From: Bradyrhizobium nitroreducens | Lineage (GTDB): Bacteria; Pseudomonadota; Alphaproteobacteria; Rhizobiales; Xanthobacteraceae | Length of the DNA stretch: 45,495 nucleotides | Reading direction: 5' to 3' | NCBI RefSeq assembly: GCF_002776695.1 | Contig: NZ_LFJC01000003.1 | Location: forward strand, 2,820,471-2,865,965 | In this document: positions 17,257 to 26,016 of the stretch, one piece after another | Numbering within the stretch: position 1 is the stretch's first letter | How the letters are laid out: each line of letters opens with the position of its first letter | The notes under the pieces: model-generated | What the model saw: the letters and a program-made list of their open reading frames with translations, nothing else | Databases searched by the model: none | Told to the model about the DNA's origin: nothing | Made by a program: the position numbers and the translations under genes

Positions 17257-17467
17257 TTTATTTTTACTTTACGCAAAGACACCCGAACCGAGGTCGATCA
17301 AAAAGAGAGCGAGGATCCGGAGATCCTCGCAGTCAGAGGGAGCCACACAATCGCTCTTAGCTTCAGCCGCCCTCGTTGAGTCACAACGGCGGAGCTACAG
17401 AATTCTCAGGCTAATAAATGTTGGATTGGACAACTCGGAGACGAGAATCTCTTCCCGAGGCCGCCTT

Positions 17468-18139
17468 CTATTCTGCGTATACAATGATCGTGATGAACTG
17501 AATTCGATCATCCAGAAGCTTTTCAGGACCGTGCAAAACATTCCCCGAAAATGTGAATGCATCGCCCGGTTCGACGAGAAACGTCCGATCGCCAAAGCGG
17601 TATTCCATGCGACCGCTGAGCATGTAGATGAATTCGGTGCCAGGATGCTGAAAACGGGGATAGCTCTCGCTCTCCTTATCCATGTCGATCAGGAACGGCT
17701 CGAAGATCTTGCGCGGGCCCTTGTTGTACGAGAGCAACCTGTAAGTATGACCGTGCTTCGTTCCCGAACGGACGACCTCCATCTGATCGCTGGCCTTAAT
17801 CAGCTGCGCACTTCCGCTGTTCTGCTCGATTTCCCGGAAGAGTGTCGAGAGATCCGTTCCCAATGCCGTGGCGATGCGTTCCAGCAGAGGAAGGCTGGCC
17901 GTGGATTGCCCGTTTTCGAAGCGGCTGAGCATCGGAACGGAGATGCTGGCAGCCGCCGCGAGCTCAGTGAGCTTGAGCCCTCGTTCCAATCGACCTCGCC
18001 GGATAGCTGCCCCCATTCTCTCATCGATCGGCGGCTTGGCTATCGCGACATCCGCGGTCGGCTCGACCGGGGCGGCCGACGTCCGCGCCGTCTTCTTTTC
18101 AGTGTGACGCCTGTGGGTCGCTCGTTTTGTTTTGCGCAC
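17468..18139 (-). CDS. XRE-family regulator with C-terminal cupin sensor domain
   Basis: Encodes 223 residues. The first 40 are basic and unstructured. Then comes an XRE helix-turn-helix (IRRGRLERGLKLTELAAAAS, then MLSRFENGQSTASLPLLERI), a linker and a cupin domain (HPGTEFIYMLSGRMEYRFGD with FLVEPGDAFTFSGNVLHGPE). PuuR, the repressor of putrescine catabolism through gamma-glutamylated intermediates, has the same architecture. The adjacent operon likewise encodes a glutamyl-amide ligase, an FAD oxidase and an aldehyde dehydrogenase, so I infer that this protein controls it in response to an intermediate. It lies downstream of the DMFase-like gene on the same strand with a gap of about 100 bases, so it may be the last gene of that operon. 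Confidence 0.85.
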   Translation of the reverse strand: MRKTKRATHRRHTEKKTARTSAAPVEPTADVAIAKPPIDERMGAAIRRGRLERGLKLTELAAAASISVPMLSRFENGQSTASLPLLERIATALGTDLSTLFREIEQNSGSAQLIKASDQMEVVRSGTKHGHTYRLLSYNKGPRKIFEPFLIDMDKESESYPRFQHPGTEFIYMLSGRMEYRFGDRTFLVEPGDAFTFSGNVLHGPEKLLDDRIQFITIIVYAE

Positions 18140-18236
18140 GTGCTTCTATCCCAACGGTTACGAAATTTCCGATCCTATGGCGAAATAACTCGTCTTCGGC
18201 TGTGGGGCTCAACTCCACATTGCGCGCCTTGGCAAG

Positions 18237-20558
18237 TTATCGCCACTGCTTTTCCTCGCTTATCCAGTGAGATCCAGGCAGGGATCCAGGCTTGATAAAG
18301 GCATCGACGACGTTGCCCAGAAGCCTGGACACGTTGTTGTCAAAATTCTTCGCCGGCAGCGCCTGACCAAACGCAATCGAACCGCCGCAGAAAACGGCTC
18401 CGTCATTCGGAGCGTTGAAGAAGATGATGTCGCCGCGGATCCGATAGTCCTGACTTCCCGCAAGACCAGGATATGGATAGAGAATCTCCTCAATCGATAG
18501 CATGTAATTGTCGCTGTGACCGCCCGACGAAGCCAAAATCTTGGTGTGCGGGGGCGTTCCCAGCGTCAAATCGTAGCGGTCGAGCTCGAGGCCAGCGGCA
18601 CCGCCGTAGGCAAGCCCCTCCTCGCCAATCAGCTCGCCCTCGATTCCTTCCATGATCCACGAGACCTGACGATGGTAGCTGTCCGGCATCCGTCGATAAG
18701 GACGGCTGGTCTCGAACCCCTCGGCGATGAACCCGATACCCACCAGTTTTTGCGGTGGGCGGCCCAGATTCTTCCAGAGTCCGCTCTTCTGACCGGTCGT
18801 CGCCAAGTAGTGCTCGCCGGGTCGCGCGTTCCACGCTCTCATCCCCGAATCGAGCTTGCGCACCTCCATGATCCACGGCTCGTCCTCACGGAAGGCTACG
18901 TTCCAGTAATAGCCGTTGCCTCCCATGTAGATGTAGCGCCCGCCGCCTGAGATATAGTCCTCCGTGCCATCAAGCATTCTTTCCGAATAGTATTCCGGAT
19001 GCGTCCCTGTAAGTACGCAGCTGTAGGGCTTTAGCGCGTCCACGCCTTCGATATGAAGGTCCTCGTCGGTGAGCACATCATAGTCGTAGCCTTTGTGCTC
19101 AAGCCAACCGACGATCGACAGATCTGCCGGGAATGCCCATGGCACACCCATGCTCGACATGCGGTGCTTCGGGCGCATATTGACAATTGGCCGGCGATAG
19201 GAGCTATAGCAAACACCGTTGCCGTCGGCCCAACTGTCATAGGTCGACAGCCCGAAATCCAGGTTCTTGTACATCTCGACGTCAATCTCAGAAATGATGG
19301 GCGGCTGGCCCGTCATCGGCTGAATGATTTCCGCGTCGAAACTCAGATGCTCATTTGCGTATGCAAGATAACTCGCAGTCGGCACCAGGAATGCAATCTT
19401 CGCCTTAGGCTGTTTGGGACGGACATAGAACACGACATATTCCTCGCCCAGGCCGGCGCCATCGCCAGCCCGCAAGCGCATCGCGTAGATACCGGAGCGC
19501 AAGCTTTCAGGCAGTCTGACCGTCCTGGTCGGCTTCCAATTGCAATCGATCATCGCGTCGTGATGAAGCTCGACGCCCCCGTACTCGCGGGGAGCCAGCC
19601 GGAAGCAGTCGTTTCGGCCGTTCCAATTCCACCCCGTCTGAGCGCGCACCGGGCGATTGTAACCCTTGGCGTTCAGCTTATTTGGCCCGATATCGATCAC
19701 CGTGTCGCCGATGCCGGCGTCGGTATATCCCTCTGCCGTATCCCAATAAGCGACCAGGCCGTCCGTACTCGGAAGCGTCCCCTTTGCCAGTTGCTCAAGC
19801 TCGCCGCGGCTCAGCGCCCGATCGTAGATGCCGGGCCTGTCAATCTTGCCGGAGAAAATTTGAGAGACAAATGGCCCGCGCAGTTCATGGAAGTCGCGAG
19901 ACCCTCCAATCAGGAACGGCGTATCCTCGAGGTTCTTTTGCTTGAATCGAAACGTTTCGGCGACGTGCGACCGATAGTCGATCGGCGCAACGCTTCCGAG
20001 CAGGCCGTTGTAGCGATTTGTCACCGACTCCTGGTGGATGGTGGCTTTGCCGCTGGCAGCGTCGAAGGTGGCTGCGACGAAGTACCAGGTCTTCTTCATC
20101 AATGGCACTTCGGTCTTTATGTAGTCGACCTCGTCGCCGCGTCCGACCCAAAACTCGAGATGTCCGTCTTGACTGATCCCGAGACAATAGCCAGCGCTCT
20201 TGTCATTATTCCATCGTCCGATGAGGCACTGGCGACGTCCATCTCCCGGGAGCCCCGGAAAGATGAAACCAAAAACGCTCATACTCCCTTCGAGAGCAAG
20301 CTTTCCCACGGGATCATCGACCGTCAGGAATGAACCGAGTTGAGTGTATTGCTTCTGCACCCGCCACTCGCCGTTGGCCTCGCAAGAAACTTCCTCCTCG
20401 ATAAAGCCGGGTCCCAGAGGATTCTCGTCGCCGTGCACCAGTCTAACCAGCTGTGCAATCGCGGTGGCAGCACCATCCGCGCTGACGTGGAAGGTGACAG
20501 CTTCTCCGGGTTTGACCGAAATCCGGTCCGTGTAACCAAAGAGCTTGATTTGAGCCAT
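18237..20558 (-). CDS. N,N-dimethylformamidase-type large subunit
   Basis: 773 residues, about the size of the known DMFase large subunit. That enzyme hydrolyses N,N-dimethylformamide to dimethylamine and formate using a mononuclear iron held by two Tyr and one Glu. Candidate ligands are present: Tyr400 (in SYLAYANEH), Tyr440 (in STYDSW) and Glu522 (in GTHPEYYSE), close to positions I recall for the Paracoccus enzyme (399, 440, 521). A lectin-like jelly-roll domain fills roughly residues 90-260. Later comes GGGRYIYMGGNGYYW. There is no signal peptide, so it is cytosolic. No separate small-subunit gene is adjacent; the C-terminus of the preceding permease appears to supply it. The actual substrate may be another N-substituted formamide or amide. 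Confidence 0.82.
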   Translation of the reverse strand: MAQIKLFGYTDRISVKPGEAVTFHVSADGAATAIAQLVRLVHGDENPLGPGFIEEEVSCEANGEWRVQKQYTQLGSFLTVDDPVGKLALEGSMSVFGFIFPGLPGDGRRQCLIGRWNNDKSAGYCLGISQDGHLEFWVGRGDEVDYIKTEVPLMKKTWYFVAATFDAASGKATIHQESVTNRYNGLLGSVAPIDYRSHVAETFRFKQKNLEDTPFLIGGSRDFHELRGPFVSQIFSGKIDRPGIYDRALSRGELEQLAKGTLPSTDGLVAYWDTAEGYTDAGIGDTVIDIGPNKLNAKGYNRPVRAQTGWNWNGRNDCFRLAPREYGGVELHHDAMIDCNWKPTRTVRLPESLRSGIYAMRLRAGDGAGLGEEYVVFYVRPKQPKAKIAFLVPTASYLAYANEHLSFDAEIIQPMTGQPPIISEIDVEMYKNLDFGLSTYDSWADGNGVCYSSYRRPIVNMRPKHRMSSMGVPWAFPADLSIVGWLEHKGYDYDVLTDEDLHIEGVDALKPYSCVLTGTHPEYYSERMLDGTEDYISGGGRYIYMGGNGYYWNVAFREDEPWIMEVRKLDSGMRAWNARPGEHYLATTGQKSGLWKNLGRPPQKLVGIGFIAEGFETSRPYRRMPDSYHRQVSWIMEGIEGELIGEEGLAYGGAAGLELDRYDLTLGTPPHTKILASSGGHSDNYMLSIEEILYPYPGLAGSQDYRIRGDIIFFNAPNDGAVFCGGSIAFGQALPAKNFDNNVSRLLGNVVDAFIKPGSLPGSHWISEEKQWR

Positions 20559-20590
20559 TGTCTGTCCGCCGCGTTGCTGTACTGGTTAGA

Positions 20591-22279
20591 TCAAGATTCC
20601 AAAAGGTCCTGGACACGGCGCATGAATACGCCGTGATAAGCCTCGTCCTGCGAGGGATAGAGCTTGTCCTCGACGACCCGCGGCGGAACGCCGCGATGGC
20701 CTGAAAGTGCAACGATCCGGTAAGCCTTGAACGGCTGCACCACTTGGATCGCATATTTGTCGGGAAGTGGCTGACGTCGGAAGTACAGCAAGAGACGTTC
20801 GAGCGCCTCGCTATGCTGACCGAGAGGGTTGCTCTTGTGCTCCTCGATCAGCTCGGACGAAACCAACGATTTCAGATAGTCTCGCTGTATCTTGTCGTAA
20901 CGGCGCCAATAGACCAGGTCCTTGTTGCTCGTTTCGGTCGCTTCTTCCGGTAACATTTCGCCTCCTTTCTCTGCTCGCGCAGAGCGCCGCTCGCTCTTCT
21001 TCTTGTCTCGCCAGGCACGGAACTGCTGCTTGATGCCGAACAATCCGTTCCGGAGATACAAGACGACGAGCAACATGATGATGCCGATGGCAAAGAGCCT
21101 CAGGGGGCCCCAACTGATCAACACCTTGTCGAGAAACACCACGACGGCCGTTCCGACCACCGCACCCTCAGCTCTCCCGATACCGCCGATGACGAGCATC
21201 GCCAGACCGAGCAGAACCGTATCGAAGCTGAAGATCGAGAATCCCACACCCCTGTAGTGCGCGGCGTAGAAACCTCCGATGAATCCGAGGGCAATCGATG
21301 AGACGACGAACACCTGAATGCGAGCCCTGCGGAAGTCCACTCCAGTGGCTTCCGCGAAAGCTTCCCGCTTTTCGGGCGCCATGCGCAGTATCCGGCCCAG
21401 CCGTCGTCCGTCCACCATGCGGTAGAGCAGCAGCGCGCCACACATCAGCATGAGCGCTGCATAGTAGCCCAGCATCGACTGGTCGAACGGCGACCAGGAT
21501 TTCGGCACATAGGTGTCCGCGCCATAAAGGCCGCCGGTGGCCGAGCCGAAGATCTTCGACTGCACAAAGTAGACCCGGCACAACTCGTTGAGCCCGAGCG
21601 TCAACAGCGAGTAGTAAAAGCCGTCCAGGCGTGTGGCCGGAATAGCAATCACTACTCCAAATACAAGTCCTATGGCGCTACCTATAATCGGCAGGCCCCA
21701 CCAAGGTAGACCAAGCGAGATCGACAACCAGGTTGTAATGAATGCCGCCGTACCCACGACCGCATAAGTCGCAAGCGAGAAGATGCTCGCGGTACCGAGC
21801 ACGAGCATCCAGCACAAGTTAATGGCAGCATAAATTCCGAAGAAAGCACCAGCAGCAAGAAGCGTATTCAGCTGGGATGCGGGAAATGCAAACGGGGCCA
21901 GCGCAAGAGCGAGCAGCCCGAGAGCCCACCAGATTGGCCGCTTGTCAACGATGGTCTTTTCGCGGCGCAGCGTCTTCGGATTATATTCTCCGCGCACGTG
22001 AAGGATGCGGCGGCGCGTTGGCCAGTAGCGGAGCTTGGACCAAAGCTTCTCTCCGTGTCCGGGCCATTTGTAATAGTACCGAAGCCGGCCGACAGGCAGC
22101 AGCGGCACGCCCGATTTGCGTGTCTCCGCCCAAATCTCGGTCGGGTCCTTGTAAGGTATGGTCGGTACTTCCGGCTCGGCGCCGGCACCGCCCCAAGCCG
22201 TCAACGGATTGCGCCAAATTCGCACGTCGTCCTCAGACCCTTCAGTCGGAGTTGTAGTGTTCGGAGCTGGACTGAGCAT
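20591..22279 (-). CDS. LivM-type ABC permease fused to DMFase small-subunit-like domain
   Basis: 562 residues in three parts. Residues 1 to about 115 are a charged cytosolic extension not typical of LivM (includes GRLRYYYKWPGHGEKLW). About 115-415 is a LivM permease with eight or so membrane helices and the conserved ARIQVFVVSSIALGFIGGFY region. A basic linker (418-445) leads to a soluble domain, 446-562 (bases 20594-20944). This domain resembles the DMFase small subunit as I remember it: an EEH..NP.G pattern in ELIEEHKSNPLGQ, YFRRQP, KAYRIV and a terminal EAYHGVFMRRVQDL. The DMFase large subunit is the next gene, 33 bases downstream. I infer that the transporter anchors the amidase at the membrane. 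The permease call is firm; the small-subunit call needs alignment. Confidence 0.85.
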   Translation of the reverse strand: MLSPAPNTTTPTEGSEDDVRIWRNPLTAWGGAGAEPEVPTIPYKDPTEIWAETRKSGVPLLPVGRLRYYYKWPGHGEKLWSKLRYWPTRRRILHVRGEYNPKTLRREKTIVDKRPIWWALGLLALALAPFAFPASQLNTLLAAGAFFGIYAAINLCWMLVLGTASIFSLATYAVVGTAAFITTWLSISLGLPWWGLPIIGSAIGLVFGVVIAIPATRLDGFYYSLLTLGLNELCRVYFVQSKIFGSATGGLYGADTYVPKSWSPFDQSMLGYYAALMLMCGALLLYRMVDGRRLGRILRMAPEKREAFAEATGVDFRRARIQVFVVSSIALGFIGGFYAAHYRGVGFSIFSFDTVLLGLAMLVIGGIGRAEGAVVGTAVVVFLDKVLISWGPLRLFAIGIIMLLVVLYLRNGLFGIKQQFRAWRDKKKSERRSARAEKGGEMLPEEATETSNKDLVYWRRYDKIQRDYLKSLVSSELIEEHKSNPLGQHSEALERLLLYFRRQPLPDKYAIQVVQPFKAYRIVALSGHRGVPPRVVEDKLYPSQDEAYHGVFMRRVQDLLES

Positions 22280-22281
22280 CT

Positions 22282-23181
22282 TCAGGCCTCCCGCGCCTTG
22301 TCGAGGAGACCAGCGATACCGCGTGGCCGAACCAGAATGATCAGAATGATGAGAAGGAATTGAGTCATCAGCACGTATTGGCCGCCCAACGCCACGGACG
22401 TCATGGCCTCATTGAACCCCAACAGCAGGGCCGCGATCACCGCGCCTGGCACGCTACCCAATCCGCCGCACAGCGCGATGCTGACACCCTTGATCATCGG
22501 GGTGAGCCCATTGAACGGCTGAATATAATAGGTCTGAGAGAGAAGCACGGCGGACAAGCCAGCCAGGCCGCCGGTAATGGCCATGACGTAGAAGCTGGTG
22601 CGCCGCACGCCAATGCCGACGATCGATGCGGCGTGGGGATTCATCATCATGGCGCGAATTTCGAGACCACGCCGGCTTGAACGCATCCAGGTCAAGACGA
22701 TCAGCAGCATCGCGATCGAAACGATAACGTTGCCAATCTTGTCGGCGGTCAGAACCAGACCGAACAATGACCGCTTGCTCGCCCCAAAGATTTCCGGGAG
22801 GCTCTTCGACCTTGGGCCGAACCACCAGAGCAGCAACTGGGTGCCCATTAAGCTGATGGCCAGAGTTGCGATCATGCCGCGAATCGTGAAGTTCGGCTTG
22901 TCGTGAACCGGGATGAACGCCAAGGCGCACACCAGCACTCCGCCCAACGCGCCAGTTGCGACTCCGCCGGCCAGGATCATCGCCCCTCGCAGCGCATCCG
23001 GCGTCACGGCCACGACATATTGACTGGTCAGCCAAGCGCCATAACCAGACAGGGCAAAGATGAACCCGTAGGCGAGGTTCAGCAAGCCGAGACTCGACCA
23101 GGTGATCGAGATGCCGATGGCGAGAGTGCCATAAATGCAGGCCAGCACGATTGCGTTGGAAATAACATATGGCCAGTTCAT
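22282..23181 (-). CDS. LivH-type branched-chain ABC permease
   Basis: A 299-residue inner-membrane permease with about eight hydrophobic helices. The family's conserved region is seen in GLLNLAYGFIFALSGYGAWL near residue 35 and in MITGGLAGLSAVLLSQTYY-like sequence near residue 195 followed by GVSIALCGGLGSVPGAVIAALLL at 230. It forms the transmembrane dimer with the LivM-type fusion protein encoded 2 bases downstream. Substrate specificity is set by the binding protein at 24671. The context points to an amide or amine rather than Leu/Ile/Val. Confidence 0.9.
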   Translation of the reverse strand: MNWPYVISNAIVLACIYGTLAIGISITWSSLGLLNLAYGFIFALSGYGAWLTSQYVVAVTPDALRGAMILAGGVATGALGGVLVCALAFIPVHDKPNFTIRGMIATLAISLMGTQLLLWWFGPRSKSLPEIFGASKRSLFGLVLTADKIGNVIVSIAMLLIVLTWMRSSRRGLEIRAMMMNPHAASIVGIGVRRTSFYVMAITGGLAGLSAVLLSQTYYIQPFNGLTPMIKGVSIALCGGLGSVPGAVIAALLLGFNEAMTSVALGGQYVLMTQFLLIILIILVRPRGIAGLLDKAREA

Positions 23182-23182
23182 C

Positions 23183-23908
23183 TTAGAGATCCCGATTGCT
23201 GTTCAGCATCAGGGCAGCCGAGGCCCCCCCCTTTAGCTTGCCCACATGCATCCCGATCACGCGATCCACCTTCCCTTCCAGCAATGCAATGTTCTGCTCC
23301 GCGATGACCATGGCCGAGTCGCTGAGCTCAATGCTCATCAATGCGTCGAGCACGCCCTTTCCGATCTTGGGGGCAAGACCAAGTGAGGGCTCATCGACAA
23401 GAAACAGAGACGCTTCAGCCATCAAGCCTCGGCCGATCGAGACCATTCGCCGCTCCCCGCCCGAAAGTCGGCCAACCGGCGTGTTGCTCAGTTTTCGTAA
23501 GGGCGGAAACACATCGTAGATGCGTCGCTTGCGGGTCGCGCGCTCCTTCCAGGCGCGTGGAGTGAATGCTCCGGAATCGAGGTGCTCTTCGACAGTGAGG
23601 CCATGAAAGATTTCGTCGCCCTGTGGGATCAAGGCCAGTCCCTGCCTTACGATCTGGTGCGTATAGCGGCCTGGGCCTTGGCTTCGAGTGCGTCCGATCT
23701 GCCTTCCGTTCAGGAGGATCGAACCTCGCTGCCATCCCGTCAGACCCGCGATCGCGTAGAACAACGTGGTCTTGCCATGGCCATTGAGCCCGACCAATCC
23801 GATCCGCTCACCTGCCTTCACGATCAAATCCAGGTCATGGATCACGCGCAGCGGTCCCCAGCCCGCCGAGAGGCCTTGCACCGAAAGAACTTCGCGCGCT
23901 TCAGCCAT
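23183..23908 (-). CDS. LivF-type ABC ATP-binding protein
   Basis: About 241 residues from the ATG at 23906-23908, which overlaps the end of the LivG-type gene by eight bases. An upstream in-frame ATG at 24007 lies inside that gene and is rejected. Walker A is GLNGHGKTT, the ABC signature is LSGGERRMVSIGRGL and Walker B is LFLVDEPSLGL, so it should hydrolyse ATP. It pairs with the LivG-type ATPase encoded immediately upstream to drive the LivH/LivM channel. Confidence 0.92.
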   Translation of the reverse strand: MAEAREVLSVQGLSAGWGPLRVIHDLDLIVKAGERIGLVGLNGHGKTTLFYAIAGLTGWQRGSILLNGRQIGRTRSQGPGRYTHQIVRQGLALIPQGDEIFHGLTVEEHLDSGAFTPRAWKERATRKRRIYDVFPPLRKLSNTPVGRLSGGERRMVSIGRGLMAEASLFLVDEPSLGLAPKIGKGVLDALMSIELSDSAMVIAEQNIALLEGKVDRVIGMHVGKLKGGASAALMLNSNRDL

Positions 23909-24683
23909 CGAGCGCCCCTTCCTCGACCGTCTCGAAATAGGCCGCGTGCACCTTCGGATCGGCCAGAATGTCGGCGAGCGAACCCTCCGAGATGACCTCG
24001 CCCGCATCCATCACCATGACGCGGTCGGCAATCGTCTCGAGCAATTCGATGCGATGCTCGACAATGATAATCGCGACGTTCATTTCTTTCGACAGCATCC
24101 TGATCAGATGGTCGATCTCGTCGACCTCGGAATTGATCAGACCCGCGGCAGGTTCGTCCATCAGCAACAAGGCAGGCCGACGCATCAAGAGGCACGCAAG
24201 CAGGAGCTTGCGTCTGTTGAGCGTCTCAAGCGAGCTCGTGCGCTCCTCGGCGTCCACGTCGAGACCGACAAGCTCGGCACCGTACTCGGCGTCAAAACGC
24301 GTCAGATAAGGCTTGTATGCCTGTCGCGCGGCCTTGAACGTCTGCCCGACCGTCAATTCGTCCGGCACGACCGGCGTCTGGTAGGTGCGTCCAATACCAA
24401 GGCGAGCTCTTGCATGAAGCGGTAGGGCCGTCACATCCGAGCCACGGAAGCGTACTGAACCGGACTTGGGCCTCATCCGGCCAGACAGGACTTCGAACAA
24501 GCTCGTCTTGCCAGCTCCATTCGGTCCGATGATTCCCAACACTTCGCCAGGAGCGACGCTCAGGCTGATGTCCCTGAGGATCTCTCGCCCGCCCAGATCG
24601 AGGGAGATACTCTCTCCCGCGAAAAGGGCGGGCGATCGACGCATCTCGGCGCCGAGTTCCGAAATGTTCACTATGTCCACCAT
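23901..24683 (-). CDS. LivG-type ABC ATP-binding protein
   Basis: Encodes 260 residues. Walker A is GPNGAGKTS, Walker B is ALLLMDEPAAGL, and there is a switch His (IIIVEHRIELL). The stretch where the ABC signature is expected reads SLETLNRRKLLLACLLM instead of the usual LSYGxQRxLEIARAL, so the signature glycine is missing and this subunit may form a degenerate ATP site. Its start overlaps the binding-protein stop by 13 bases. The paired LivF-type subunit has a normal signature. A second, broken copy of a similar ATPase lies at 34573-34887. Confidence 0.9.
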   Translation of the reverse strand: MVDIVNISELGAEMRRSPALFAGESISLDLGGREILRDISLSVAPGEVLGIIGPNGAGKTSLFEVLSGRMRPKSGSVRFRGSDVTALPLHARARLGIGRTYQTPVVPDELTVGQTFKAARQAYKPYLTRFDAEYGAELVGLDVDAEERTSSLETLNRRKLLLACLLMRRPALLLMDEPAAGLINSEVDEIDHLIRMLSKEMNVAIIIVEHRIELLETIADRVMVMDAGEVISEGSLADILADPKVHAAYFETVEEGALDG

Positions 24684-25960
24684 GGTGCGGGCTGCAATGT
24701 AGATTCCGAGATCTCGTTCGGAAATACGATCTTGTGCTGCACGTTCTGGACCTGGACGTAGAGCTGGCTCATGCCCTTTTCCAGCTCCTTCGCCGAAATC
24801 GGATTTCCATCGTCGGGGAAATGAGCAGCTTCCTGATAGTCATTGTTGAGGTCCATATAACCACAGACACCGCGATAGGGATGCTGCCGTATCCAGTCGC
24901 AGACCGCCTTGAAATCCTCCGGCTTGCCGACAGCCTCCCAGGCGAGCTTCAGCCAATGCGTGATGTCATAGCCGTTGCCGGTGTAAACGAGGCCCATCGT
25001 TCCCGGAAACCGTGCCTGGTACTTCTTACGAAACGCCTTTCCGCGTTCGTCTGCGTAGACACCCAACACGGTCGACCAGCAAAATCCGTTCGCTGAGGAC
25101 CCGGCCAGCTCGAGAAACTCAGGCTGAGACGGTCCATACTGAAGATAAACGAGTGAGTTCTTGACTGGATCCGCGGCGAACTGTTTACAGAACGCTGCAT
25201 ATTCTGCAGCGACCCAATGATCGATCATGATGGCGCCGGCGTCGACCTCCTTCAGCTTCTGCATGACAGGAGACCAATCCTGCACGGGAAACTGGATGTC
25301 CGTGACAGCTGCGACTTCGAATTTGCCGCGCTTCTTTATCGCCTCCTGCGCGGCCTTCGAGATCGTCTGGCAATAGCCCACCTGCTCCTGGACGATATGG
25401 ACCTTGCGGTTCTTCGGCTTCCACACGCCCCGCTTCTCCTCGTGCTCGAGCCAAAGCGGATAGGTGTGGCCGTAGTGGACCTCGGAAGGGTCGGTCTGGA
25501 AGATGTGACTATATTTCTTCGGGTTGGCCTTGAAGGCTTCGGTCGCCGCGCGTTGGGTATTGCCCTGCAAATACGGACATCCGTACTTGGCGGACTCGTC
25601 CATCGCGGGGATCGGCGCAAACACGAATGCGTTCGAGATCGCGTGCACCTTCGCATCAGCGCATGCTGCGATTGCTTGCTGACAGCTCTCGGGCGACAGC
25701 TTGTCGACGTCGGTGACGAACAACTTCAGGGGACGCCCCAATATCCCACCAGATGCGTTGATCTCGTCCACCGCGAGCGTCGTGCCGTTGAGATGATCGA
25801 GATCGTCGGCGACACCGGCTGCCGCCGTCTGCGACGTTGGCACGCCGAGCAAGATCGGCTCCCCCTTGGGCGCCGCTCCCGATTTGGATATCCAGGGCAT
25901 CGCGACGGCGGCCCCGACGCCAGCAACCACACTTCGTCTCGTCAACTTCAGTTTCGTCAT
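24671..25960 (-). CDS. ABC transporter substrate-binding protein (Peripla_BP_6, Tat signal)
   Basis: About 429 residues from the ATG at 25958-25960, preceded by GAGGAGGGG. The N-terminus TRRSVVAGVGAAVAMPW carries a twin-arginine-type signal, so the protein is probably exported folded to the periplasm. The body is a type I periplasmic binding protein (GGILGRPLKLFVTDVDKLSP, then HIFQTDPSEVHYGHTYPLW and LVYTGNGYDITHWLKLAWE) of the urea/amide-binding group rather than classic LivJ. It lies between the glxD-like gene and the transporter ATPases, so its ligand is likely the pathway substrate, perhaps a small N-substituted amide. The ligand cannot be read directly. Confidence 0.88.
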   Translation of the reverse strand: MTKLKLTRRSVVAGVGAAVAMPWISKSGAAPKGEPILLGVPTSQTAAAGVADDLDHLNGTTLAVDEINASGGILGRPLKLFVTDVDKLSPESCQQAIAACADAKVHAISNAFVFAPIPAMDESAKYGCPYLQGNTQRAATEAFKANPKKYSHIFQTDPSEVHYGHTYPLWLEHEEKRGVWKPKNRKVHIVQEQVGYCQTISKAAQEAIKKRGKFEVAAVTDIQFPVQDWSPVMQKLKEVDAGAIMIDHWVAAEYAAFCKQFAADPVKNSLVYLQYGPSQPEFLELAGSSANGFCWSTVLGVYADERGKAFRKKYQARFPGTMGLVYTGNGYDITHWLKLAWEAVGKPEDFKAVCDWIRQHPYRGVCGYMDLNNDYQEAAHFPDDGNPISAKELEKGMSQLYVQVQNVQHKIVFPNEISESTLQPAPWWT

Positions 25961-26016
25961 CACTCCCCTCCTCCATGGAGCGTGACGCGACGACCGCCGC
26001 CGCGTCAGCGCCGCAA

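Noticed and set aside
17234..18295. 353-codon plus-strand frame over the regulator
   Set aside because: It overlaps the XRE-cupin gene and the operator, and looks like non-coding translation.
19053..20333. 426-codon frame opposite the DMFase-like gene
   Set aside because: Antisense to a gene with conserved iron ligands and no independent support.
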